DNA of 64,000 bases from assembly GCA_018257865.1 (NCBI GenBank), contig JAEUBA010000054.1:62001-126000 (forward strand), read 5' to 3'. The translations under genes were made by a program, and so were the position numbers. Shown here in pieces: positions 11,373 through 21,390 of this stretch. The notes beneath the pieces are model-generated. The model was given only the letters and a program-made list of their open reading frames with translations, was not told the DNA's origin and did no database searches. Position 1 is the stretch's first letter. Every line of letters begins with the position of its first letter. Origin of the DNA: Stereocaulon alpinum. Lineage: Eukaryota > Ascomycota > Lecanoromycetes > Lecanorales > Stereocaulaceae.

Positions 11373-12836
11373 ATGGCTTTCGCGTCTATGCGTATTCTGG
11401 AAGCTTCGGAAAATGCGGGTCCTATTGCTCTTATGCTCGTCCTCGGGTTGGTCCACAGATCTCTGAAGACTAGAGGCTTCACATTGACGCGCTCTCCACT
11501 TTCCACCGATGCCATTACGATGGGCCTCCTAGTGCTCATTTCCAATGCTTGGGCATTTATCGTTGCTTTCCCAGGCCGTGGCTTATCTTCAGGCCTCCTG
11601 ACAGTACCATGGATCGCAGTGATTTTCTCATGGCTCTATGCCGGCAACATGGTCAGCATTCACTGGTACGGCAGCTCAACAAACAACATCTGGAAGATGG
11701 ACTGCAGCAACGGGCCCTTCAGCTGGCGGGAGAGCCTGAATCCTTACTGCATGTTTGCGCTGTACTTGGCCCTATTACCGACTCAGGTGTCTTGTAGTAT
11801 GATTCTCATCCTTGAAGGCACCCTGATTCAAGGCACAATGAGCATTGCGGGTCTCGGCCTGTTCTTTCTCTGTGCCTTCCCCAACAACGAATACGTCTCA
11901 GCTTCACATCGATATAATGGTGATATGCTGAGGATAGCACTACCGACAAGTCACATCGAAGGGACTGTATATGTCTTGCCTAGCAGGAGGTGCGGTTTCG
12001 AAGCGCTCTGGTCACCTAAAGTGAGGTCAGAGCACAAACAGACGGATTCTGAAATGATGGCGCTTTTTTCATCCATGCGCACTGGGTCATACTCTCTATC
12101 GGAGCCTTTGAGAAGATTGCGAACTACGATGTCTGCTTTCAACGAAAAGGTCATTCTTAGCGATCAAGAAGTCAATGATTTGGCTGAGTGGGTGCTCATG
12201 GAGCCAGGATCGAACTTGGCAACTCATCCCACCAAAGCGAAACGGCCATCGAAGGTGCACTTAATTGGTCGAGATCTATTGTACGCGCTGGCTCATGCAG
12301 AATACCTCATATTCATGCGGAAGGACGCCTTGAGGCCGAACTTGCGCAAGAGATTGGGATCATTGCGAGAAACAAAAAGGAGCGGCGGCCTGGATGAGCA
12401 AGAGCCGGTGTCAACTGTGGGGTACCGTGAGGGCACAGCAGGCTATCAAGACGCCGTTAGATACATTTACGGCCTCTTCAACGAAAATGTAGATGCATGG
12501 GCTCTTGAACCGCCTGCTCTGCCATCACATATGTCTTTTGCACTCAACCGACAAACCAAGTCGACAGCAGACTACGTTGGAAGCCTATGGACGCTGTGTT
12601 TAAAATATTCTGAATCGACCTTTTCTACCATGTATATGTTTACCTGTATATGGTTCATCGAAGTTGGCAACGTAGGAGGATTTCATATCTTCCCACTGCA
12701 ATGTCAATCTCATGCAGGTGATCTCACAGCGTGGCGAATCATCTGGAGACAAGGATGGTATGAGTGTCTTATGGCCCAATTGATTGCTTCTTCACCTTTG
12801 ATAGCCTTCGCTTTTGCAGCGGGTTTGCTCCAATAG
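11373..12836 (+). CDS. Multi-span membrane protein of unknown function
   Basis: A single 487-residue open frame starting with ATG at 11373. Hydrophobic segments are visible at about 15-31, 48-66, 73-93, 124-147 and 153-168. A roughly 230-residue soluble loop follows, rich in Arg and Lys, and two more hydrophobic segments lie near the C-terminus (TMYMFTCIWFIEVGNV, and LIASSPLIAFAFAAGLL). I do not recognise the family. The loop contains HLIGRDLLYALAHAEYLIFM, which looks conserved in character. It lies co-directional with and 590 bp downstream of the CorA-like gene, so the two membrane proteins are neighbours but not proven partners. The length and unbroken frame argue that the gene is real. Confidence 0.65.
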   Translation: MAFASMRILEASENAGPIALMLVLGLVHRSLKTRGFTLTRSPLSTDAITMGLLVLISNAWAFIVAFPGRGLSSGLLTVPWIAVIFSWLYAGNMVSIHWYGSSTNNIWKMDCSNGPFSWRESLNPYCMFALYLALLPTQVSCSMILILEGTLIQGTMSIAGLGLFFLCAFPNNEYVSASHRYNGDMLRIALPTSHIEGTVYVLPSRRCGFEALWSPKVRSEHKQTDSEMMALFSSMRTGSYSLSEPLRRLRTTMSAFNEKVILSDQEVNDLAEWVLMEPGSNLATHPTKAKRPSKVHLIGRDLLYALAHAEYLIFMRKDALRPNLRKRLGSLRETKRSGGLDEQEPVSTVGYREGTAGYQDAVRYIYGLFNENVDAWALEPPALPSHMSFALNRQTKSTADYVGSLWTLCLKYSESTFSTMYMFTCIWFIEVGNVGGFHIFPLQCQSHAGDLTAWRIIWRQGWYECLMAQLIASSPLIAFAFAAGLLQ

Positions 12837-13735
12837 GCACTGATAAACCGTCCTGGCGCAGTGTCGCGTAGGAGACATTCGAACCTCCGCTCCGACGGCT
12901 TTGACAGTTTTCGTGATGGAATACAGGCCTCCAGCCTCTGTTTCTATGTTCGTCCTTCATGCCCTAGCCGCTGGTATCAAAAAGAATACGCTTCTTCAAT
13001 CTCTTTGGTGTCGATGCTCCACAAGAACTTCAGTCACTCCTACAATCACGTCAAGAAAAGTTCAGCTTCTCTACACTTCTTCATACCATTATGGGTAATA
13101 CCAAGCTTCCCCAAACCATGCAACGCTAATGTCTTGCCCATCGCTCGACCTAGCATTCCTCAAATCCGTCGAAGTGGGTGTCATCACGTGAGACGCTGAG
13201 CTTTTATGATGTCACTCGTCTTCCTGTTCGAGCACCATACATAACGGTCCGGAATCGATTGGCTTTCTGTGAAGGCCTAATATGTGTCGCCTAAGCCGCC
13301 GTAACACGTTGTCATCTAGCTCCACTTTCGATTTGGCTCGTCGCGTCTTTGAACCGCAATCTTGGGAGGCTGCCAAGGTCGCATGAAGGGCTACTGCTGC
13401 GCATGAATCCCCATAATCCCCACAGCCCCAAAGTGGGTCAACCTAAACTCACTCCCCCACAACGCTTGCAGTTCACCGGAAGCGCTTTCAGTCGCCAAAA
13501 GACAAGTCAACCTCTCTGGCTCGTGAGGCGAGAAGAAGAGCAGATAACGACGACGACGTGAGAAGAGTATCACGCAGATTTCAGACTTGAAGATTTGCCC
13601 ACACTGGCCGGATTACATTTACATTCGCACAAAGTCCCTTTTCCATCCTCTGCAAGAATATAGATCTTAGAGAAACACATATAACCTGTCAGATGACAGC
13701 AACCCTTCGCCTTCCGCAACCCCTGTCACCTGATA
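12837..13735. other. Intergenic stretch, no gene seen
   Basis: Short ORFs only, none family-like. It lies between the 3' ends of the multi-span membrane protein gene and the cold-shock gene. Confidence 0.45.
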
Positions 13736-13951
13736 CTATTCCAGCTGCGCCTGTACCTCGTCGGCCTGCATACCCTTCTGGCCTTGGACTGCTTTGAATG
13801 TCACTATCTGGCCCTCCTTCAAACTTTTGAAGCCCGGGCCTTGGATTGCTCGGAAATGGACGAAGAGGTCAGGCCCTGACTCGGGAGTGATGAAGCCAAA
13901 GCCCTTCTCGTCATTGAACCACTTTACGGTCCCGCTTTGGCGCTGCGACAT
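13736..13951 (-). CDS. Bacterial-type cold-shock domain protein (CspA-like)
   Basis: A 71-residue intronless protein. Seen: the whole chain is one cold-shock (OB-fold) domain with GTVKWFNDEKGFGFITPE (carrying RNP1, KGFGFI), LFVHF (RNP2) and the closing KGMQADEV. Csp proteins bind single-stranded RNA and DNA and act as RNA chaperones in bacteria. The open frame extends 16 codons upstream to 13999, but the ATG at 13951 gives the exact bacterial Csp length and is preferred. The size, lack of introns and closeness to bacterial CspA-type sequences suggest horizontal acquisition. Similar small Csp genes are, as far as I know, patchily present in fungi. Codon use does not look strikingly foreign, so any transfer need not be recent. 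Confidence 0.85.
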   Translation of the reverse strand: MSQRQSGTVKWFNDEKGFGFITPESGPDLFVHFRAIQGPGFKSLKEGQIVTFKAVQGQKGMQADEVQAQLE

Positions 13952-15608
13952 AGTGTATGATCTACGTCGCAAGACAGTCAGTCCAGTAGCATGTGTCAAG
14001 AAAGCGCTAGACAGTACCTCGAAAACAATGTGTGACTGGGCTCGAACGGGAATGCTGGCTTGCTTCGTTCTTTTCCTGATCAGCTTGACTGTTTGTTGCG
14101 ATCCGAGATTCGAAATTCGTGCAGAAGGCGACCAAAATATAGACAGGAGAACCTCAACCCTTAAGTGTTTTCATGAAACGTGCTCAGACCCCCAACTCGT
14201 TGCATCAGCAATCGAAAAGTTGTACAAGCTTCCAGGAAAATCAAGCATCGGGAAACCACGGCTACTCTCAGAGTTGTTGCATATTCTCCAAGGTGCACCC
14301 ATTAGCCGCACCGAGGAGTGCCGCCCTCTTCAATGCACGTATAGCACGTGCACATGACCTCTAAGCAACCCCCCTGGCCGTCAATCTGCGGCCCGAGGCG
14401 CGCTCGACCAAGCTCACAACGGTGGGTGGCTGCTGCAAGGTGTGCTGGGCCCCAAGCAATTGTGGTAAGCCTCAAGTCATCTGACGACAGCAGAAGCCGA
14501 AGGCGGCGTGATGATCTTCATAACGGTCGGGGTGGGAAGCGAGTCCTGCTATGCAGGGCTGGCGTTCTCAGACATGAGTGGCCGCTTCACGTTAAAACGC
14601 GCAATTTTGATCACACGCAGACTCTACAGCCCAGCTTATCAGCTTCTTCGAATCCCACCCTAGCGCCCCCTTTTAGTTTGCATTATGCTTTCCAATGCTC
14701 GATCAAGACGTGGAGAAAGTCCGACTCAGGGACTTTGCTTGAAAACGTAATTCGTTACGTGTCCGGTATGCAGAGAAGGAGCAAGACCCTCAAGTAGGAT
14801 GGTGTTTGAGGGTTGGAACTTAAGCCGGGCAGCTTTGCATATCCTGCCCCAGTGTTTGTGGCCTCGTCCAATGAAAAAGTACTCTATCACTTATCGTGCG
14901 GTATTGCTAAACGCCAGTGCCCGGCCCGACACAATGGACACCCCAAGGCGCGATGACCCCACAAATGCTTGCCAAAAATTTTACGTCTTGTTGATAGCAC
15001 TCTCTCATGTCTGGCATGTGACGTTTTGGATGAGTGGTTCTCAACCTTACCAGACCACGTGTCGCGTCAGTAACTGCAAGTTCCAAGTGTGTTTACGAGA
15101 AGCTGAAACTTGGCATCGCCTCCTATATAGGCATTTCAAACGCAACAGGGGTGTTGAGATTATGGACAAGCACGGTTCCGTAGTACATATTCATCAAGGT
15201 TCGGCAAGTCGAAACATGAATGAGGGAAGTCGTTGTGGACCCTGCTTCGGTTGATTGACTACTTCACTTCTATTACACGCTTTGCCTGTGATCGGCGGGA
15301 CTTGACGTTGCCTGTCGTTCAAGACCCCTAGAGAAGGGGACTCTTGTATCTATGACAGAGTAAGCAGTGCATTAATTGCCACTTGAGTTGCCTAGGAAGT
15401 TGCTTCACTTACAAGTTCACAAGAGCCAGGTAATCCATGCTCCGCAGAAGAAATAATTCCTACAGTAGCAGTCACGATAACGTTCAGACAGAGCCGAGTA
15501 TTAGTCATTCCTTGATAGGTCTAGAATGAACATGACTTACGGTGCGTTGAGAGCGACGCGTGTCATGATCATTGCTCGAGTATAATAGCATTGACATTCT
15601 ATTTGAGC
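13952..15608. other. Intergenic stretch, no gene seen
   Basis: 1.66 kb with two medium ORFs (14348-14797 and 14799-15254) that lack any domain resemblance and have the low-order composition of chance frames. No RNA gene or transposon was recognised. Confidence 0.45.
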
Positions 15609-16799
15609 TCAGCCTGACCCAAATCCTAGTCTTTCTCCTCTGAAAAGATTATCAAGCGCAGCCTGATCGTCCTCCCCAATACTCATCTGAATTCCCCGCC
15701 CTCCTTGAAGTGCAACTACAGCTCGTCGGTGTCGCTCATCGAGGGCAAGCTGAGCTGCACGCTGAGATTGGCGTCGCGCTTCCAGCTGAGCTTCAGTTGC
15801 ACCGGACGGGAGTGTGCCAGGACGATCAGCCCAGGGGGTGCTCAGCCGCTCCATGTCGCCGAATTGATTTTCGTCTCCAAGCCGCCAAACGCCCAGTCGT
15901 GGGTGCCATCTGACCATCATTTCTCTAGTTCTTCGGTAAATTGTCCAGTCAGACACGTATTCTTGGCTCCGGAAATGCCGGTCGATGCCGGGAGTGGAAA
16001 AGGCGCCCCCAAGTTGCAACTCTTCAAAGATGTCGGCATCGTCCTCATCCTCATCAGGGTAGAGCCATCCTTCCCTAGTACGCCAGCGACCATTCCATTC
16101 GTTACCGATATCCCACCAGATGCACTGATCACGCAAGTGGCCCCATATCTCCGCATTCGTAAGGCTACGCCCGTTCACTAGATCGGCGAACCCCCGCCGA
16201 TACTGCTCGTTGAGACGGACACCTCGAAAGCCTCGGGCACGTTCAATGTATTCGAATAAGCATTGGTCCTGACGACGATTGAGCATTTCCCCGTTACCAG
16301 AAGGCAAAGCGACATTGCGAAGACGTAATGCTTCGTACAACGCTTTTTCTTTGACGGCTGCTTCTCGACGGTTCGCGAGTATCTGCTGATAAACCCGAGA
16401 GCGGCTCCGAGGTGCATGCGATCCTAGGTAATGTCCGATCATGTATCCAGCGCCTTCAACGGCGCGGATATGCGTTGCCAGTTCATCAATGTTCATGTTG
16501 CGTTCTTGAGGCGCTTGGGGCGTTACGGGCCACGGCTCGAAAAATTGGTAGCGGCAGATAACGCAACTATTCGCATGACAGCCATAGGGTTTGGGTTTCA
16601 ACCATTGCAAGATGCAGTGCTTCCCTACATTATGCCCGCAGGGAAGCCTCACTGGGTGCTCCGCATAGCCTGTGTCAGGGTCTTCATCGAGGTACTCGAC
16701 GTGGCATATGGGGCAAATCCTATCCTCGTCTTGGTTCATCTCGTTAGGTGAAACGCGAGGTAACTGGCCCAGGAATTTAGTGATGTCGAATGTTGCCAT
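15609..16799 (-). CDS. RING-like zinc-finger protein, paralogue A
   Basis: A 396-residue single-exon protein. Seen: an N-terminal RING-like domain with Cys29, Cys32, Cys54, His56, Cys62, Cys79 and Cys82 (CPICHVEY, then LPCGHNVGKHC, then SCVICRYQF). The position of ligand 5 (residue 59) is Gly, so the second zinc site lacks its usual residue unless His61 substitutes. The rest of the chain is soluble and contains two segments (about 185-235 and 255-310) that resemble the same regions of the divergent gene at 17731-18774. RING proteins usually act as E3 ubiquitin ligases; that activity is inferred and may be altered by the missing ligand. It is head-to-head with its paralogue across 931 bp. Confidence 0.8.
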   Translation of the reverse strand: MATFDITKFLGQLPRVSPNEMNQDEDRICPICHVEYLDEDPDTGYAEHPVRLPCGHNVGKHCILQWLKPKPYGCHANSCVICRYQFFEPWPVTPQAPQERNMNIDELATHIRAVEGAGYMIGHYLGSHAPRSRSRVYQQILANRREAAVKEKALYEALRLRNVALPSGNGEMLNRRQDQCLFEYIERARGFRGVRLNEQYRRGFADLVNGRSLTNAEIWGHLRDQCIWWDIGNEWNGRWRTREGWLYPDEDEDDADIFEELQLGGAFSTPGIDRHFRSQEYVSDWTIYRRTREMMVRWHPRLGVWRLGDENQFGDMERLSTPWADRPGTLPSGATEAQLEARRQSQRAAQLALDERHRRAVVALQGGRGIQMSIGEDDQAALDNLFRGERLGFGSG

Positions 16800-17730
16800 A
16801 TTGAAGCTGAAAGAGAGCTTGGTGGTAGACGATGTTGGTGAAGTAGTCCACTAGGATTCATTGAGTTAGCTGAAGGACTTTTGTGGACGAGCGATGTTCC
16901 AGGCCAAAGTGTTGAAGTTTCAACAATGGTTTCGGCTTACAACGACATCGATCAGTGGGTGTAGAACATTTGCGTGGCGAAACGTCATTGTGCGACCAGA
17001 AATAGCCCCGCGGCTGAGAGGAGACCCCAGGACGGAGCCCCAAGAACTGGCAATTCATGAGCTCATGTAGGCCTAAAAGGTCGACATTTCCAAACCCCGT
17101 CTCAATACAAACGCCCTGAGCTCCAGCACAGATACAGCAGATTTGGCAGATTCTTTACTCGCATTCGTTGTTGCAGCGTAAGAATGTAGCTCCTGATAGC
17201 CTGTTATACGAGACTCTCCAATCACGCCAAGGACGCACACAATATGAAGGCTTGATCGACAGTCATGGACTTGGCAAAGCCCGCGTTCGCCTCCATTGGG
17301 CCTGCAGGCTCTTCACTCTTCGACAAACCGGACCATGACATTCTAGACTGCATTCTGGTAGATGGACCTCGATAGTCACGTCAGCTAAGGCGTGAGCCCC
17401 CTTCGTAGAAGCATGTAGGGAATTCCTTGCGAATATTAGAAGCTCGCCAGGGAGACTCAACATGCTTCTCAATCTTCTCGAACCATTCCCCCGGATCATC
17501 TGTAGCCGCAAAAGATCCTAAGGAAACGAATTCATTGTCCAAGCTGGGCTTTGCTCGTCCACTGACACAAAGTCTGACCACCTATCAAGGAAAGGAGATG
17601 GAGCTCGAATTCTTTGTCGTGAGTTTGCAATGGCTAACACTCCTTTTCTCTTGATTATTAAAAGCTGTCAGTGCACTCATCCAACCCTCCATCCTTACGG
17701 AAATCTTATCCCCATCTAGCAGAGACACTT
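16800..17730. promoter_or_regulatory. Divergent intergenic region between the two RING-like paralogues
   Basis: 931 bp between two divergent start codons; it must contain both promoters. Short ORFs inside it show no family resemblance. No specific sites were identified. Confidence 0.4.
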
Positions 17731-18774
17731 ATGGCCCGCTCTTTCGATGGCAGTCTGCTTGCAATTCCTGCAGACGATCTGCCCGACGACGACAGAAAAT
17801 GTCCAATTTGTATGAGCGAGTACTACAAAGCTGATTGCGACGGAATTGTCGAGTGGGCGGCCTCTCTTGAGAAAATGGGTTGCAAGCATGTGATAGGCAA
17901 TCGCTGTTTGGAAACGTGGCTAAATGAAGAGAACACGTGCCCGCTATGTCGAAACATACTATTTGACAACCACGACGATGAGGACGATGATGTTTCCGAA
18001 GACTCCGACGAAGAAGTTGACGCTGAACATGAGGAAGCCCTTGTCAGAGCAATAGTAGCCTTTGAGGAGCAGCGTCCACCGACTTTAGACGAAGAAGACG
18101 AGAGAAAATCCTCCGGGCCCGGGCACAATTTCTACAGAAGAAGAGCATTGGCTGATTTCAAGCTTTACCAGGAGTTCCGTAAGCAACAGCTACGCTCAGG
18201 GGACCCCCTCAGACTTCCATATGTACCTGTTGACGAGAAATTACTGCACTGGCGAGCTGACAAGGCGTTGTTCAAGCATCTGCAGAATATCGGAGCGTTT
18301 GCAAAGCCGGGTATGTATTTCTACAGACGAATGTACTTATGTGTCTCTGACGAGGAGCTCTATGAGCATCTGCGAGACCAAGGTGTTAAGTGGAATTTAC
18401 CCCGTGGAGCATGGTTCCTGTATGGGCGACGCGTATCCTTCGGTGAAGTCGATCCCGAATTATCGGCACAAGAGGACAATTTTAACTATCTGCAACCAGC
18501 GGGAGCTTTCCGTCTACCAGGTGTCTCGCACTACTTCAGAAGTCCAAATGAGGATGGCCACACACCTTCCGACTATGAGGTCTGGCAAAAAATCAAAGCT
18601 GGTGGAGCGACAACTTGGGAGGCGCGCTATGGATGGTTAGATGTAAGCGGCAGCATCATGTATGGAGGGCGTAACCATACAATTGATGGGGACCCAAATA
18701 ACTTCTCTCAGGGCATGCTAGGACGCGCTGGTGTCGACGATAGGAATGTTACTCGTACCCGATCGCGGGTATGA
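17731..18774 (+). CDS. RING-like zinc-finger protein, paralogue B
   Basis: A 347-residue single-exon protein. The open frame continues upstream but has no ATG before 17731. Seen: a RING-like domain with Cys24, Cys27, Cys51, His53, Cys59, Cys70 and Cys73 (CPICMSEY, then GCKHVIGNRC, then TCPLCRNILF), with Gly56 at the ligand-5 position, as in paralogue A. An acidic stretch follows at about 80-100 (Asp/Glu/Ser rich). The C-terminal part repeats motifs of paralogue A: an EKLLHWRADKALFKHL-type helix, EELYEHLRDQGVKWNL, and GAFRLPGVSHYFRS. Shared architecture and head-to-head order indicate an inverted duplication. A role as E3 ligase is inferred. Confidence 0.8.
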   Translation: MARSFDGSLLAIPADDLPDDDRKCPICMSEYYKADCDGIVEWAASLEKMGCKHVIGNRCLETWLNEENTCPLCRNILFDNHDDEDDDVSEDSDEEVDAEHEEALVRAIVAFEEQRPPTLDEEDERKSSGPGHNFYRRRALADFKLYQEFRKQQLRSGDPLRLPYVPVDEKLLHWRADKALFKHLQNIGAFAKPGMYFYRRMYLCVSDEELYEHLRDQGVKWNLPRGAWFLYGRRVSFGEVDPELSAQEDNFNYLQPAGAFRLPGVSHYFRSPNEDGHTPSDYEVWQKIKAGGATTWEARYGWLDVSGSIMYGGRNHTIDGDPNNFSQGMLGRAGVDDRNVTRTRSRV

Positions 18775-19676
18775 ACGTTCATGGAGGTCATTGATGGGTT
18801 TTGGACTTTGAAGAGAGGCTTCACTCAATCAGAATAGTATGGTGCTGACGATTTTAGGATAACCGCATGCATAGAAAGTAATAAGAGGAAGCAGTATAGC
18901 GGTAAGATTGCAACTTTTCGCTCTCATTTGTTGTGCAATTTCGCTGTTACTCACTAGCCTTGATGCTCGATCCATACATCTACATCTTCTCTTTATCATC
19001 TCAAAACTCCGTTCTGATCTTAACTAGCTACAATATCATCCAGACAACGACTAGCAAACTCTAAAAGAACTCCCAAGGCTGGTGTTTTGCCTCTAAGTCG
19101 TCGCACTCCGGAACACGTTCGAGCTCGTCAACGTATGTTTGCCGCTCTCACCACCACTGAATGGCTCATAGTCCGATTTAACAGAGCTGGAGATGTGATC
19201 AGTTTACGATTGAGAGGAGTTTACTCTGTGTCATGATTGGCTTATAATGAGTGAAGAGATTGCCAAAACAAAGGGAGGAAGAACGCAATCTCGACACAAA
19301 TCTTAGACCTTTCCCTGCTAGGTAATGCGGGTTCGAGAATTGATAGCTGCACCGAACTCTCAGATGATGCTAACCGTACTAAACTCGCTTTTGTAAGAGC
19401 ATAGTGCCAAAGTCGAAAAGTGAAACCGAAAAATCGCAGAAGCAAGGCAATTCCATGTTAGTACATTATGACAATTGTCGGTAAGCTCAGCAATGCCGAT
19501 GTTTGACGCACAAGGAAAGAGATTGAGCCACTCATACAACGGAGTATCGACAACTATTTCGCTAGCGTATGGCTCTATACAGAGTGAAATCATTTTGTAT
19601 GTACAAGCGTGCTTTTGGCACAAAGCCGCAGGTATTGTCCGTACATGTGTCGATGTATATCATATACAAAGTCCAT
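18775..19676. other. Intergenic stretch, no gene seen
   Basis: About 900 bp between convergent genes. No ORF with family character, no RNA gene and no repeat was recognised. Confidence 0.45.
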
Positions 19677-21039
19677 TCACTTTCCATGTTTCGCAAACCA
19701 AGCGCTCAGATGGTCATCAAGCCATTTCAGATCGTCCTTACTATCACCGGGTCCACCTGCCCAGTGACCCCAAATTGAGGGGAAGACTTCGAGCTGGCCA
19801 ACGCCTGACTTCATGTTGGCGACTTCGTATTCCGAGTCTTCGGGACTATAGTGATCATCATCAGCATGGTGTGAAACAGGGGTTCGAATGAGATCGTTGC
19901 TCTTACGGGAAGTAGAGATCTGTCTTCGCCGGCAGAACCAGTGTTTTGGCTTTGATGCTCTGCATTGACTTCTCGAAGTCGCCATTATATGGTTCTTGAA
20001 GCGAACAGTCGCCGGCTTGCCAAGTTTGGAGCATTACGAGCATGTTTTCAGGATCTGAGATCACCGTTCATTAGTACCATACCTCAACTAAGGGATTTGA
20101 GCTTACCTTTGGAGCAAGCCCACGGCTCCCAAAAGCCCTGCATAAACGACTCAAGATCCTTGAAGCCAAAGTGCTTCTCGTGGAGTTTTTCACGATAGAA
20201 CGATTGACTAAAACCCCTATGCTTCCGCCGTCAGCAACCAGCTCTTATGCAAACATGGCGATACTCACCACCCGGCATATACTCGTCCAACAGCTTTCAT
20301 CCCAACGCTCTTTTCCTCATCTGTCCACACCCTCTTTTGATCGGCTCCCTCACCCTTGACACCACCCTCCTTGGGTCCCGCACTTCCAATCCCCTTCGGT
20401 GCCAACATCGCGCTCTTCACTCCCTCAAGGAAGACCTGATTATGCAGACTCGTCTTTGCGGCGCCACAGAAGGGAACCGCCATGTCCATCATGTCAGGGT
20501 ATTGTGTGATCCATTGGAAGGTCTGACCGGCGCCCATAGACCAGCCGAGGACGCAATGGAGGTGTTTGATCTTGAAATGCTCTGTGACGAGCGTATGTTG
20601 GGCGCGGACATTGTCGTAGAAGGAGATTTTAGGGAAGGGGGAGGAGTAGGAGGTGTTCGAGGGTGAGGTGGATTGGCCGTTTCCGAAGAGGGCGGGGATA
20701 ATAATGAAGTACTGGATTTTGTCAGATAGGGAGTTTTGGGGTCAAGGAAGGATTCCAGGTGCATGGAGTCATGCCTTCTTGGGGCTTAGAGTTTTGTCCT
20801 CGCCTACGAGCCAGACATTGTCCGATATTGCTGCCAATGTCATGTCAGCAAGCCTCACGACATCCAATGAACATTGGCGACTGACATCCCGAATACCAAG
20901 TGGGGTATACAATTGCTGGAGACTTAGGATCTCCAAATGTCTTGTAGGCTATACGGGCATTTGGAAGGGTAGAACCGCATTGAAGCTTCCAGTCTCCTAG
21001 CTTGAAGGTCTCGTAGTCGCTGATGCTGAGATTTTCCAT
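19677..21039 (-). CDS. Alpha/beta hydrolase of the homoserine O-acetyltransferase family
   Basis: Six exons on the minus strand: 21039-20886, 20830-20775, 20711-20269, 20216-20107, 20054-19907, 19845-19677, giving 359 residues with all phases consistent. Seen: the N-terminal family motif NARIAYKTFGDPKSPAIVYP, oxyanion-region IIIPALFGNGQS, nucleophile elbow GWSMGAGQ (Ser128), the Asp strand LVLPAKTDLYFPPED, and the catalytic His in IWGHWAGGPG. The full triad suggests an active enzyme. The family includes MET2-type acyltransferases and plain hydrolases, and the substrate cannot be told from sequence. The second intron (20774-20712) uses a GC donor. It is divergent from the flavin-reductase gene (351 bp between starts). 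Confidence 0.88.
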
Positions 21040-21390
21040 GTTAACGGTAATGATGGTGTATGTTTGCTCGTACTCAGGGCCGAGTACTCAAGAGGCTGAG
21101 AGCCCGCCATTTATGACGTCTGGCGGGATATCTCCCTTCGCCCCTCGAATAATGTAAACAGAACTTCACATTCCTTATCGATAAGCCCAATCGGGAAAGT
21201 ACTCCACCATCAAGAGATCTTCTTTCAGTAGCTGCCTCAAGAACATAGGCGCGTGAGATGGGTTTCTAGCCTACGCGGTACCTCGAGTCGGCCGGCACGC
21301 AAAACTTCAGATGGGAGTCAATAATGACGTAGGAGATGGATCATCGGGTGTTCTCTCGGCTCTTGCTCCTTTTCACCACACGAACTCTCC

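Noticed and set aside
14348..15254. Two consecutive plus-strand ORFs of about 150 codons
   Set aside because: No family resemblance, no splice signals linking them, and amino-acid use typical of chance frames.
17823..18128. Antisense ORF rich in Ser
   Set aside because: Mirror of the acidic Asp/Glu stretch of RING paralogue B; a shadow frame.
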